From positions 620,001 through 684,000 of the forward strand of contig NZ_SAUF01000002.1 in NCBI RefSeq assembly GCF_004023665.1: a stretch of DNA of 64,000 bases, read 5' to 3'. This stretch comes from Afifella aestuarii. Its GTDB lineage: Bacteria; Pseudomonadota; Alphaproteobacteria; Rhizobiales; Afifellaceae. Shown here piece after piece: positions 12,537 to 21,420 of this stretch; the first letter of the stretch is position 1, and each line of letters begins with the position of its first letter. The position numbers and the translations under genes are program-made. Below the pieces are notes generated by a model, which saw nothing but the letters and a program-made list of their open reading frames with translations, did not search any database and was not told the DNA's origin.

Positions 12537-13001
12537 TCAGGAAAGCCGCTTCGACATCGGCTGCGCCTTGGCGAAGTCGATCGCCTTTCCTTGTTCGCCC
12601 TCATCCGTCCAGCCGGCCGAGCGATAGAAACGGTGCGCCGTCGCCGTACTCGTCAGCCGCGCCTCAACGATACCTTGTTTGCGCATTTCCCCCTCCATAT
12701 GGGCAAGCATGGCTTTGCTCGCGCCGGAAAAGCGTGCCGCGGGTCTCACATAGTTGAGAAGGATCTCGGCACCTCTGAAGGCGCCGACGCAGACGATCTC
12801 GCCATCCTCCTCGGCCACGAGGAAGGTCGATGCGGGATCTTTGATCCATCCCGCCACGATGCCGGGCGCCTTGTTGGCCGTCCATCGTTTGATATTGGCA
12901 GGGTTGCCGCCGTGATCGGCTTCGCAGAGGCCGGTGATGGATGCGATCAAGACGTCGCTCACTGCCTCTGCATCGCCGGGCTTTGCCCTTCTGATGCGCA
13001 T
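12537..13001 (-). CDS. GNAT-family N-acetyltransferase within the nad operon
   Basis: Small GNAT acetyltransferase of 154 aa: N-terminal [22 protein letters not shown], central strand [16 protein letters not shown], the acetyl-CoA-binding helix region with [18 protein letters not shown], and a C-terminal FYRSAGW. The acetyl-CoA motif is slightly degenerate compared with Q/RxxGxG/A. It lies between nadA (22-nt gap) and nadB (1-nt gap) in the same direction, so it is co-expressed with NAD synthesis. Its acceptor is unknown. Confidence 0.82.
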   Translation of the reverse strand: MRIRRAKPGDAEAVSDVLIASITGLCEADHGGNPANIKRWTANKAPGIVAGWIKDPASTFLVAEEDGEIVCVGAFRGAEILLNYVRPAARFSGASKAMLAHMEGEMRKQGIVEARLTSTATAHRFYRSAGWTDEGEQGKAIDFAKAQPMSKRLS

Positions 13002-13023
13002 GCCGAAGCCCCCACGGCAGAAC

Positions 13024-14112
13024 TCAGCTCTTCAGATTGACCATGCGCTCCACCGAGCGGCGCGCCTTTGCCGCCATCATCGGGTCGAGAACGACCTCCT
13101 CGCTCATATAGACGAGGGTATCGAGGATCTTCGGCAGCTGGATGCGCTTCATATGCGGGCAGAGATTGCACGGGCGCACGAATTCCACCCCTGGCGCCTC
13201 GCTCGCGACATTGTCGGCCATGGAGCATTCGGTCACCATCAGCACCTTGCCGGGGTTTTCCTTCTGCACCCAGCCTATCATCTTGGCCGTCGAGCCGGTG
13301 AAATCGGCTTCGGCGAGAACGTCGGGCGGACATTCCGGATGCGCGATGATGCGGATCGACGGATCGGCCTCGCGGTAGGCGCGCAGCTCGTCGCCGGTGA
13401 AGCGCTCATGCACCTCGCAGGCCCCGTTCCAGGTGATGATCTTCACATCCGTCTGTGAGGCGACCCAAGCGGCGAGATACTGGTCGGGCAGCATGATCAC
13501 CTCTTTGGCGCCGAGGCTTTCCACCACTTCGAGCGCGTTGGAGGAGGTGCAGCAGATGTCGACCTCCGCCTTCACGTCGGCGGTCGTGTTGACGTAGGCG
13601 ACGACCGGCACGCCCGGATGCGCCTCGCGCAGAAGCCGCACATCTTCGCCGGTGATGGAGGCGGCGAGCGAGCAGCCGGCGTGGCTGTCGGGAATGAGCA
13701 CCGTCTTTTCCGGGCAGAGGATCTTCGAGGTTTCCGCCATGAAATGCACGCCGCACTGGACGATGATCTCCGCCTGGGATTTCGCCGCTTCCTGCGCGAG
13801 CTGCAGGGAATCGCCGACGATATCCGCAACGCCGTGATAGATCTCTGGCGTCTGGTAATTGTGGGCGAGGATGATGGCCCCGCGCTCCGCCTTCAGGCGG
13901 TTGATGTGGTAGACGTAAGGCGCGTGCACCGGCCATTCGATCGCCGGGATGACATGGCGCACCTTCTCGTAAATCGGCGCCGTCGCTTCGGCGATCTCCG
14001 GCGTGTAGGCGAGATCCGGGTAAGGCTTCACGCCGTAACGATCGGCCGCCGTGTCGGCCGAAACATTCCCGCCCGTGCCGATTGCGGTCGCTGCGCTGGA
14101 ACCCTGAACCAT
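13024..14112 (-). CDS. nadA: quinolinate synthase
   Basis: [4Fe-4S] enzyme of 362 aa that makes quinolinate from iminoaspartate and dihydroxyacetone phosphate. Visible motifs include [54 protein letters not shown] and the C-terminal [10 protein letters not shown], which supply the three cluster cysteines. The ATG at 14112 is preceded by GGGAGGGG. It is the first gene of the nad operon, and a perfect palindrome about 24 nt upstream of the start is a probable operator. Confidence 0.96.
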   Translation of the reverse strand: MVQGSSAATAIGTGGNVSADTAADRYGVKPYPDLAYTPEIAEATAPIYEKVRHVIPAIEWPVHAPYVYHINRLKAERGAIILAHNYQTPEIYHGVADIVGDSLQLAQEAAKSQAEIIVQCGVHFMAETSKILCPEKTVLIPDSHAGCSLAASITGEDVRLLREAHPGVPVVAYVNTTADVKAEVDICCTSSNALEVVESLGAKEVIMLPDQYLAAWVASQTDVKIITWNGACEVHERFTGDELRAYREADPSIRIIAHPECPPDVLAEADFTGSTAKMIGWVQKENPGKVLMVTECSMADNVASEAPGVEFVRPCNLCPHMKRIQLPKILDTLVYMSEEVVLDPMMAAKARRSVERMVNLKS

Positions 14113-14135
14113 ACTCGCCCCTCCCGTTTATATGT

Positions 14136-14156
14136 TTATGCTCAGTTTGAGCATAA
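14136..14156. promoter_or_regulatory. palindromic operator upstream of nadA
   Basis: A perfect 9-bp inverted repeat, TTATGCTCA at 14136-14144 and TGAGCATAA at 14148-14156 with a 3-nt spacer, lies 24-44 bp upstream of the nadA ATG, where a promoter-proximal repressor site would sit. From memory, alphaproteobacterial nadABC operons are predicted to be controlled by a regulator called NadQ with an ATGCTCA-type palindrome; this assignment is recalled, not checked. Confidence 0.65.
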
Positions 14157-14436
14157 GATGGGCCAAACAAAAACCGGCAGTGCCGGATGCGACTCAGATA
14201 GGGGCGAAATCAACGCCGTGCAAGACGGTTGACGCAACGTCGTCATGCACAAAGTGCGCGGCTCGGCGGCCGCGATCCCTCGAAAGGCGCGAGAAACCGC
14301 CGTTTCCTGCCCATTGAGACGCGGCCATTTCCAAGGCCGCCATTCTTATCCCCGCCTCTCAAACCTCCCTCACACTTCGCGCCGTCGATGAAGTGCGGTG
14401 AGGGATTATGCTTCAGGTTGAGCGAGCGCTGCCTGA
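14157..14436. other. intergenic stretch between nadA operator and phage-gene remnant
   Basis: No supportable gene, RNA or repeat is seen here. It should hold the nadA promoter on the minus strand. An ATG at 14408 opens a short frame that does not match the conserved reading of the adjacent phage-derived segment. Confidence 0.4.
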
Positions 14437-14950
14437 TTCAAGGCGAACCACTACGCAGCCCGGCTGCAGCTCCAGGCGCTCAAGACTGCGCACTCCGTCC
14501 GTCGGGAGTATCTCACCAAGAGCTTTGCCGAACCGGCTGCCGCACGGCAGCGCTTTGCGGCGCGCCTCAATGCCGAGATTCACCGCAACGCCGCCATGCT
14601 GCGGGCCGCCTTCGCGCGTGCCTACGCCGAGATGCGGCCCGGCGCCCGTCGCACGCCAGGCCGCATCGACCTGCCGGATGTCAGCTGGCTCAAGGACGAG
14701 ACGCTCGCCGAATGGGATCGCCGTCAGAAGGCCGCCGAGCGCCGGCTGGGCGGCGCGCCAGCGCGGCGTCAGGCCGTTCTTGCGCGCGTCGAAGACACGT
14801 TGTTTCGCCGCTTTGCCGGCCGCCTCAACGAGGTGCAGCAGCATGGCCTGGGCATCGATCGCTATGTCTGGCGCTCGCGCGACGATGCCCGCGTCCGGCC
14901 CGCACATGCCGAGAACGACGACAAGGTCTTCTTCTGGCCAAACCGTCTTC
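14437..14950 (+). pseudogene. phage minor head protein fragment (Mu gpF/SPP1 gp7-like)
   Basis: Reading frame 1 is open here and encodes a phage head-morphogenesis region: ARLNAEIHRNAAMLRAAF, then GRIDLPDVSWLKDE, then the core RFAGRLNEVQQHGLGIDRYVWRSRDD and RPAHAENDDKVFFW. The frame begins just after a stop codon at 14434-14436 without a convincing start. The conserved motif that should follow (PPEEGPPGEAYNCRCWAEP) is in a different frame after 14954, so the gene is frameshifted. An imperfect local repeat (GTCTTCTTCTGG at 14926, GTCTTCTGAAATGG at 14945) marks the break. No other capsid, portal or tail genes are nearby, so this is a remnant carrying the toxin that follows. Confidence 0.7.
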
Positions 14951-15157
14951 TGAAATGGGCCGCCGGAGGAGGGGCCTCCGGGCGAGGCCTACAATTGCCG
15001 CTGCTGGGCCGAACCGGTCATCGAGCCGATTGCCGCAGAAGCCGCGCCGCCCGACACCGGCCTGCGCTACCGCCTCAGCCTTGCCGCCGCTGCGGTCGCC
15101 GGCGTCGTCGAAGCCGTCCTCGACAGCGTTCGCTCGGTCGGCGAAGCCGTCGAAGAG

Positions 15158-16015
15158 GTGCCGGCGGCGCGCCGGCTGGTCTTTCTGCTACGCCGTGAGG
15201 CACGGGGCGAGCTTTCCGATGCTGAGCGTGCCGAGCTCGAAGGCGTGCGCGACGCCGCCCGTGCCAGGGCAGAGACCTTCTTTCGTGACGCTCTGGAGCT
15301 CGCAAAGGCGCTCGGCGCCTATCTGATTGCTCTGCAGAAACGCCCGGGGCTTCTCGAAGACGCCTACCGCCAGGGGCTTGCCACCCGCGAGGAGGTCGAG
15401 GCGGCCTATCGCGAGCGCGCCTATGTCGACACGCTCGTCCTTCTCAACGTGCCGCCGCCGTTCCTCGCGCTGCGTGCCGGCAAGCTCCTGGGCCTGCCCA
15501 ATCTGGCTGGCGATGCGACGGCGCTGGCTGAGGCGATCACGCGGGAAGCCGCTCGCCTTCGCCGCCGCCTTGGCCATGTCGGTCACAACGTCATCGACAA
15601 TCCGGGCATCGTCTGGGGACGCGGCATCAAGGGGCAGGGAATTCCCTGGGAGGACGCGCTGGAAGCGACCGGCCAGTTCGGCCAGCGTTTGCCGCAAAAC
15701 TTCAAGACGATCGATTTTTACGACCCCGTCACTAAGACAGCTACGAGCGCGAAAACCCTTGACACAAGGGCAGCGGGATATTCGCAGAATCCAAGTAAAA
15801 TTTTCACCGCCATCAAGAGATATGTCGATAAAATGCAGTCTTTCGATGGAAAGGAGGATTTACGACGAGGCTTCGAGGTTACGGAGATCCAGAAGAAGAA
15901 AATCGAGCTCGCAGTTCCCGAAGGCACGTCCAGAGAGCAGATCGTTCAGCTTCGACGTGCCGTGAGGTATGCTGAGGGTCAGGGGGCTGAACTCAAGGTG
16001 ACTTTCATAAAATGA
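15158..16015 (+). CDS. phage head protein C-terminal part with CdiA-type toxin domain
   Basis: Frame 2 is open from 14954. Its first 200 nt finish the phage head motif (AYNCRCWAEPVIEP); the first plausible start is the GTG at 15158, without a good Shine-Dalgarno. A helical linker (about residues 1-145) leads to NPGIVWGRGIKGQGIPWEDAL near residue 155, which in polymorphic toxins introduces the toxic tip. The last 115 residues (LPQNFKTIDFYD, SAKTLDTRAAGY, NPSKIFTAIKRYVDK, IELAVPEGTS, AVRYAEGQGAELKV) resemble the nuclease-like CdiA C-terminal toxin family. DNA encoding the tip is visibly more AT-rich than its surroundings. The stop overlaps the next gene by 4 nt. Whether the protein is still made after the upstream frameshift is uncertain. 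Confidence 0.65.
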   Translation: MPAARRLVFLLRREARGELSDAERAELEGVRDAARARAETFFRDALELAKALGAYLIALQKRPGLLEDAYRQGLATREEVEAAYRERAYVDTLVLLNVPPPFLALRAGKLLGLPNLAGDATALAEAITREAARLRRRLGHVGHNVIDNPGIVWGRGIKGQGIPWEDALEATGQFGQRLPQNFKTIDFYDPVTKTATSAKTLDTRAAGYSQNPSKIFTAIKRYVDKMQSFDGKEDLRRGFEVTEIQKKKIELAVPEGTSREQIVQLRRAVRYAEGQGAELKVTFIK

Positions 16016-16578
16016 ACCGTGAACGCGCTATCGAGCAGCTCAGAGCCAGGATTCTCCGAGAACGACGGTTCGAACCTAAGCCATCCCCTCCGAAAGAGCG
16101 GAAGAGGGCGAAAATCCACGCATTCCTGACTCATACTCTGATTTTCTCCCAGGCCGTCTACAGCTCAGTCCACGCGGACCCGGACGGATATGACAAGCGA
16201 TTCCCGCCCGAAATGCCCGCAGCTGAGATCGGACGAGAAGCGCGGGAGGCGCTTCAAGCGAGCCGGTTCATTACGCCGGACCACCCGGAATGGGAGCGGC
16301 TCATTCGATTTGGCTCGGATGAAGAGACTCGAGCAGATGTTGCACGGGAGATGGCTCATGCGCGCGTCAGGACGCAAAAGGCGCTTTTTGAAGGCTCAGG
16401 CTCGGTCAGTCTGACGTTGCAGGACGGCCGGATATCCGTCGATCCGTGGCGCTATGCGGGCCGTGGCACTTGGGAACCCGTCCCCGGGATCAAGCCGACC
16501 ATCCTCCCCGAAAGTGTCTCCGACGAGGACCTCGGCGCGGCAATCAACGCGGCGCTGGAGGTGAGCCGCAATGCGTGA
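16012..16578 (+). CDS. putative immunity protein for the adjacent toxin
   Basis: Hypothetical cytosolic protein of 188 aa starting with an ATG that overlaps the toxin stop codon (ATGA), the arrangement expected for a toxin-immunity pair. No signal peptide or membrane segment is seen. The N-terminus is basic (ERAIEQLRARILRERR, PPKERKRAKIHAFL) and the rest mixed helical, ending with SVSDEDLGAAINAALEVS. I do not recognise the family; the immunity role rests on overlap, order and lower GC shared with the toxin tip. A 142-bp gap without a gene separates it from the convergent glyS. Confidence 0.6.
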   Translation: MNRERAIEQLRARILRERRFEPKPSPPKERKRAKIHAFLTHTLIFSQAVYSSVHADPDGYDKRFPPEMPAAEIGREAREALQASRFITPDHPEWERLIRFGSDEETRADVAREMAHARVRTQKALFEGSGSVSLTLQDGRISVDPWRYAGRGTWEPVPGIKPTILPESVSDEDLGAAINAALEVSRNA

Positions 16579-16720
16579 GGGGGCCGGGGGGCGGCCTGAG
16601 CGGCCGCTCGCAGTGGTGTTGAAGCTTTCCTGCGGCGGGCGAGGGCGCTTCTGGTGATGTACCGAGCGGTTCGCGGCGGCGCTGCGGCCGCCGCCATGTC
16701 TTTCGTTCTGCCTGGTGCCC

Positions 16721-18838
16721 TCAGCCGCCGATCTTGGAAAAATCGGCGACGCCGTGCATCGCCTCGCGGATGCGGTTGAGGAGCTTCAGCCGGTTTTCGC
16801 GCAGCTGCGCATCATCCGCATTGACCGTCACATGGTCGAAGAAGGCGTCGACGGCCGGGCGGAGCTCGGCGAGCGAACCCATCGCGCCTGAAAAATCCTC
16901 AAGCTTCAGATGCTTTTCGACATGCACCTCGACGCTCTCGATGACGGCGAGAAGCTCGCGCTCGGCCGCTTCGCCCTTCTCGTGAATGAGGGCGTGGTCG
17001 GGCTCGCCCGTGTAGCTCTTGCCGTCCTTCTTCTCCTCCGCGCGCAGAATGTTGGCGGCGCGGCGATAGGAGGTGAGGAGGTTCTGGCCGTCGTCGGAGG
17101 CGAGAAGCCCGGCAAGCGCCTCCACGCGGCGCACGACCATGAGGAGATCGTCCTGCCCGGGCAGCGCGAAGACGGCATCGATCAGATCGTGGCGGGCGCC
17201 CTGATCGCGCAGATGCACTTTGAGGCGGTCCGCGAAGAAGGCGAGGAGATCGGCAGATGTCGTCTCGTCCAGGCGCTTGGAGAAGAGCGGCAGAAGCGGC
17301 AGCCTGAGCCCGTTTTCAAGCACGATGCGGATGACGCCGAGGGCGGCACGACGGAGCGCGAACGGATCTTTCGAGCCGGTCGGCTTTTCGTCGATCGCCC
17401 AGAAGCCGGTCAGCGTGTCGAGCTTGTCGGCGAGCGCCACCGCCATGGCGACAGGTTCTGTGGGAACGGCGTCGCCTGGGCCCTGCGGCTTGTAATGGTC
17501 GCGGATCGCATCGGCGACATTGGCAGCCTCGCCCTGCGCCTTGGCGTAATAGCGGCCCATGACGCCTTGAAGCTCCGGGAATTCGCCGACCATGCCGGTC
17601 GGCAGATCCGCTTTGGCAAGCTTTGCAGCGCGTTCGGCTTCCTCGGCCTTGGCGTCGACCACCGGGGCGAGCGCGCCGGCGAGCGTCGCGATCCGGGCGA
17701 CGCGCTCCGCCTGAGTGCCGAGCTTGTCGTGGAAGGTGACGGCCTCGAGTTTCGCCCCCCATTCGCCGAGCGGCGTGGCGAGATCCTGCTCGTAGAAGAA
17801 GCGGGCGTCGGACAGGCGGGCCGCGATGACGCGCTCGTTGCCGGCGATAATCTCCTTGCCGCCGTCGCGCGCCTCGATGTTGGAGACGAGGAGGAAGCGG
17901 TTGGTGAGCGCGCCGTCCGCTCCGCGCAGCACGAAACACTTCTGGTTCTGGCGGATGGTAAGGCGGATGACCTCTTCGGGGATCTCCAGAAAGGCCTCGT
18001 CGAAGCGACCCATCAAAACGACGGGCCATTCGACAAGCCCCGCCGTCTCGTCGATGAGCCCGGCATCTTCCACCACCTCGAAGCCCTGCGCGAAGGCGAG
18101 GTTCTTGGCTTCCGTGGCGATGATGTTGCGGCGCCGTTCCGGGTCGAGGACGACTTTGGCGGCCTCAAGCTTCGGCACGTAATCGTCGAAGCGACGTACG
18201 CGGATTGCATCCGGCGCCATGAAGCGGTGGCCATAGGTGACGTTGCCGGCTTCGATATCGCCGACCTTGAAGGAGACGATTTCGGGGTCTTCCGTCTCCG
18301 GGCCGAACATGCACAGGATCGAGCGCAAGGGCCTCACCCAGCGCAGCGAGCCGGTGCCGAGCGCGTCGGCGTCCGCAAAGCGGGAATCTTTCGGGGCGGA
18401 AGCCGCTCCCCAGCGCATCGACTTCGGCCAGGGGAAGTTGCGGATCACCTGCGGCAGGAGCTCCGCCACGATCTCTTCGGCGGCCCGGCCGGGCTTTTCG
18501 ATGACGGCGACATAGAAATCGCCTTTCTTGGGATCGCTTTCGATCTTCGCGTCGTCGATCGAGGCGAGGCCGGCAGAGCGCAGGAAGCCTTCGAGCGCCT
18601 TTTCCGGTGCGCCCACGCGCGGACCTTTGCGCTCTTCCTTCACGTCGGCGGAACGCGCCGTCACACCGTGAACGGTGAGCGCCAGACGGCGCGGCGTGGC
18701 GAAACCCTTGGCGCCCTCATAGGTGAGGCCGGCCTCGACGAGACCGTCGGTCACGAGGCGTTTCAGATCCTCGGCGGCACGCGCCTGCATGCGCGCGGGA
18801 ATTTCTTCAGAAAAGAGTTCGATGAGAAGGTCGGGCAT
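16721..18838 (-). CDS. glyS: glycyl-tRNA synthetase beta subunit
   Basis: The 705-aa beta chain of the bacterial alpha2-beta2 glycyl-tRNA synthetase, which binds tRNA-Gly. The N-terminus [18 protein letters not shown] is diagnostic. Further matches are GKSMRWG-type [62 protein letters not shown] and the C-terminal anticodon-binding domain with [20 protein letters not shown]. It is separated from glyQ by a small conserved-looking orf with a 9-nt gap, forming one operon. Confidence 0.97.
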   Translation of the reverse strand: MPDLLIELFSEEIPARMQARAAEDLKRLVTDGLVEAGLTYEGAKGFATPRRLALTVHGVTARSADVKEERKGPRVGAPEKALEGFLRSAGLASIDDAKIESDPKKGDFYVAVIEKPGRAAEEIVAELLPQVIRNFPWPKSMRWGAASAPKDSRFADADALGTGSLRWVRPLRSILCMFGPETEDPEIVSFKVGDIEAGNVTYGHRFMAPDAIRVRRFDDYVPKLEAAKVVLDPERRRNIIATEAKNLAFAQGFEVVEDAGLIDETAGLVEWPVVLMGRFDEAFLEIPEEVIRLTIRQNQKCFVLRGADGALTNRFLLVSNIEARDGGKEIIAGNERVIAARLSDARFFYEQDLATPLGEWGAKLEAVTFHDKLGTQAERVARIATLAGALAPVVDAKAEEAERAAKLAKADLPTGMVGEFPELQGVMGRYYAKAQGEAANVADAIRDHYKPQGPGDAVPTEPVAMAVALADKLDTLTGFWAIDEKPTGSKDPFALRRAALGVIRIVLENGLRLPLLPLFSKRLDETTSADLLAFFADRLKVHLRDQGARHDLIDAVFALPGQDDLLMVVRRVEALAGLLASDDGQNLLTSYRRAANILRAEEKKDGKSYTGEPDHALIHEKGEAAERELLAVIESVEVHVEKHLKLEDFSGAMGSLAELRPAVDAFFDHVTVNADDAQLRENRLKLLNRIREAMHGVADFSKIGG

Positions 18839-18847
18839 GGGATCGGA

Positions 18848-19327
18848 TCAATGGTCATCGCCCGCCGCCGGGGTCGCCGGGGCGGGCTCAGCGGCGTCGT
18901 GCGGCCGCGAGGAGAAACTGAAGTCGACGGCTTCGAGATATTGCGGCAGATCCGTGTCGGTCGCCTGGAAGACGACACGCATGATCATGTTGTAGCCGCT
19001 GACGTATTCCTTCATCCGCTCCAGCATGCGCTGCATGGCGAAATCGTCGAGCGGCACGACGAGACGGCTCATCTTGTCGCGCAGCCGCAGCTCCAGACGC
19101 TGGTTCGCGTCGCGCTTGACGATGGCGAGACGCGCCGATCGCTTGACGAGCGGTTCGTCGCCGATGCGGTAGGCGATCTCGCCCAGCGCGTAAGCCGCCT
19201 CGCTCTCCATGCGACCGGAGCGGTTGAATCGAAAGGTCGCCGTCCAGCTGTCGCAGGAGAAGATCATCGGCACGCGCGTCGGCGAGGTCACTCCCGCCTC
19301 TTGCGGCTCGGTCTCGGTGTCAGCCAT
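18848..19327 (-). CDS. conserved hypothetical protein between glyQ and glyS
   Basis: Protein of 159 aa without a signal peptide or obvious membrane helix. The central part alternates strands and helices (FSCDSWTATFRFN, ALGEIAYRIGDEPLVKRSARLAI, LRLRDKMSRLVVPLDDFAMQRMLERMKEYVSG), followed by an Ala/Pro-rich acidic tail. I do not recognise a family. The ATG at 19327 has GGAGG upstream and begins 1 nt after glyQ stops; glyS follows 9 nt after its stop. Tight packing between two synthetase subunits implies matched expression and perhaps a function tied to the enzyme, which is inference. Confidence 0.8.
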   Translation of the reverse strand: MADTETEPQEAGVTSPTRVPMIFSCDSWTATFRFNRSGRMESEAAYALGEIAYRIGDEPLVKRSARLAIVKRDANQRLELRLRDKMSRLVVPLDDFAMQRMLERMKEYVSGYNMIMRVVFQATDTDLPQYLEAVDFSFSSRPHDAAEPAPATPAAGDDH

Positions 19328-19328
19328 C

Positions 19329-20267
19329 TCAGGCGCCTCCGGCCTCGGTCATCAGCCAGGCCTCGCCGCAGGCGATGGCGAGGGAGCGGACCCTCAGGAT
19401 GTAGTTCTGCCGCTCCGTGGGCGAGATCACGCCGCGGGCATCGAGAAGATTGAAGACGTGGCTCGCCTTGATGCACTGGTCATAGGCGGGAAGCACCATC
19501 CGGTGCGGACCGCCGTTGCGCGCCGCCTCGTCCCGCCCGGCCGCGAGCAGCGCTTCGCATTCGCCCTCGGCGTCCTGGAAATGGCGCAGAAGCTTGCCGG
19601 TGTCGGCATGCTCGAAATTGTGCCGCGAATATTCCTGCTCCGCCTGCAGAAAGACGTCGCCATAGGAGACCCGCTCCGCGCCTTCGCGGCCGTTGAAGTT
19701 GAGGTCGTAGACGTTGTCGACGCCCTGCACATACATGGCGAGACGCTCAAGCCCGTAGGTGAGCTCACCGGAGACGGGGGCGCAATCGACGCCGCAGACC
19801 TGCTGAAAATAGGTGAACTGCGAGACTTCCATGCCGTCGCACCAGCATTCCCAGCCGAGCCCCCAGGCGCCGAGCGTCGGGCTTTCCCAATCGTCTTCCA
19901 CAAAACGGATGTCGTGCACGGAGGCGTCGATGCCGATCGCCTCGAGTGAGCCGAGGTAAAGCGCCTGCAGATCGGGCGGCGACGGCTTCAGGATCACCTG
20001 GTACTGGTAATAATGCTGCAGCCGGTTCGGGTTTTTGCCGTAGCGTCCGTCAGTCGGGCGACGCGAGGGCTGCACATAGGCAGCCTTCCACGGCCGCGGA
20101 CCGAGCGATCGCAGGGTCGTGGCCGGGTGGAAGGTGCCTGCCCCCACCTCCATGTCGTATGGCTGCAGAATGACACAGCCTTTGTCGGCCCAGTAACGCT
20201 GCAAGGTCAGGATCAAGCCCTGAAAGGAGCGCGTCGGGCTCATATGCGCGGGAACCGCTTCGTTCAT
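19329..20267 (-). CDS. glyQ: glycyl-tRNA synthetase alpha subunit
   Basis: Catalytic alpha chain of glycyl-tRNA synthetase. The sequence [43 protein letters not shown] is nearly diagnostic, and [21 protein letters not shown] and [15 protein letters not shown] follow. Start choice: family members begin only a few residues before SFQG, so the ATG at 20267 (312 aa) is preferred over one at 20306; an ATG at 20243 is a further option. Shine-Dalgarno signals are weak for all. It is the first gene of glyQ-orf-glyS. Confidence 0.95.
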   Translation of the reverse strand: MNEAVPAHMSPTRSFQGLILTLQRYWADKGCVILQPYDMEVGAGTFHPATTLRSLGPRPWKAAYVQPSRRPTDGRYGKNPNRLQHYYQYQVILKPSPPDLQALYLGSLEAIGIDASVHDIRFVEDDWESPTLGAWGLGWECWCDGMEVSQFTYFQQVCGVDCAPVSGELTYGLERLAMYVQGVDNVYDLNFNGREGAERVSYGDVFLQAEQEYSRHNFEHADTGKLLRHFQDAEGECEALLAAGRDEAARNGGPHRMVLPAYDQCIKASHVFNLLDARGVISPTERQNYILRVRSLAIACGEAWLMTEAGGA

Positions 20268-20390
20268 CACCGGTAGCTCTTGGAAATAGTGGCCGTTGCC
20301 TGCCACGCGGAGGGCGAGGGGTCAAGCTAACCAAACGCCCGGGTGCACTCGAGCGCATCCTTTCGGCGAGGGAGGGTGTTGGTGCTGCTC

Positions 20391-21263
20391 TCAGCGAGCG
20401 AGGGTTGCGCGGACCCACCATTGCGGATGCGCGCGGGCAAGTGTCTCGGCCGCGGTGCCGGCCGCATCGAGCGTCTCGTAAATCGCAAAGCAGGCCGAAC
20501 CGGAGCCCGACATGCGGGCAAGGTGGCAATGCGTTTTCGACAGGGTCTCTAGGACCTCTCCGATCGCCGGCTCGAGCGCAATCGCCGGGGCTTCGAGGTC
20601 GTTTGTCGTGGTCTTCAGGAAATCTGCGACCGCGCGCGCATCGCCCAGGTTGGCCGGCACTTCTGGGAGAGTGCGTCCGGGCGGCTGACCGAGCGTCTGA
20701 AACACCTTGCCGGTCGAAACCACCCGCGCCGGCCAGACGAGCACGAGCGGCAGAGCGGGCAGGGAAGGCAGAAGCGTAATTTCTTCGCCGATTCCGCGCG
20801 CCCGCAGAGCTCTGCCGAAAAGCCCCATCGGGACATCGGCACCAAGCGTCGCCCCGAGCGCCACGAGTTCGTCCATCGACATCCCGACACCCCAAAGCTC
20901 CGCGAGAGCCAGAAGCGTGGTCGAGGCATCGGAGGAGCCGCCTCCGAGCCCGGCGCCCGCGGGGATCTCTTTGGTGATGGCAATCTGCGCGCCCGCCCTG
21001 GCGCCTGAGGCCTGCCTCAGCGCTTCGGCGGCGCGCAAGATGAGATTGTCCGCTCCATCAGGGACGATCTCCGCAAACCTGCCGCTCACCTTGAGCGTGA
21101 AGTCTTCGGCCGGGGCGAAGCTCAACGCGTCGCCAAGATCGGCAAAGACGGCGAGCGTATCGAGGAGATGATAGCCGTCGTCCCGCTTTCCGGTCACATG
21201 GAGAGCAAGATTGATCTTGGCAGGTGCCGTGCGCACGAGGGCGGGAGGGAGGTTTTCGTTCAA
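20391..21263 (-). CDS. ispE: 4-diphosphocytidyl-2-C-methyl-D-erythritol kinase
   Basis: GHMP kinase of 290 aa phosphorylating CDP-methylerythritol in the MEP isoprenoid pathway. The N-terminal APAKINLALHVTGKRDDGYHLLDT and the ATP-binding EIPAGAGLGGGSSDAST near residue 95 are characteristic, as is MSGSGSACFAIYE near the C-terminus. The start is a TTG at 21263 with GAGAAG upstream; no better start exists before the PAKINL motif. It follows the TPR and polyprenyl synthase genes, a sensible isoprenoid neighbourhood. Confidence 0.95.
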   Translation of the reverse strand: MNENLPPALVRTAPAKINLALHVTGKRDDGYHLLDTLAVFADLGDALSFAPAEDFTLKVSGRFAEIVPDGADNLILRAAEALRQASGARAGAQIAITKEIPAGAGLGGGSSDASTTLLALAELWGVGMSMDELVALGATLGADVPMGLFGRALRARGIGEEITLLPSLPALPLVLVWPARVVSTGKVFQTLGQPPGRTLPEVPANLGDARAVADFLKTTTNDLEAPAIALEPAIGEVLETLSKTHCHLARMSGSGSACFAIYETLDAAGTAAETLARAHPQWWVRATLAR

Positions 21264-21420
21264 AGCTTCTCAGATGTAGCAGCCGGTTGGGGACTGCTCC
21301 AGCACCGCTCGTGAGGCAGAAGAGCGCGACCCTTCACCGTCCGAACCGATGAAAGAGGCAGGGCTCTCGCCTTACGGCAAAACGTCGGCAAGAGAGAACC
21401 CTCCGGTCCAGACGAAACTC

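Noticed and set aside
14408-14953. 181-aa frame starting with ATG at 14408
   Set aside because: The conserved phage-head residues are in a different frame; this one is Ser/Arg rich without motifs.
16910-19453. 847-aa open frame on the plus strand
   Set aside because: It is antisense to glyS and the adjacent orf, has no conserved motif, and is explained by high GC at third positions of the real genes.
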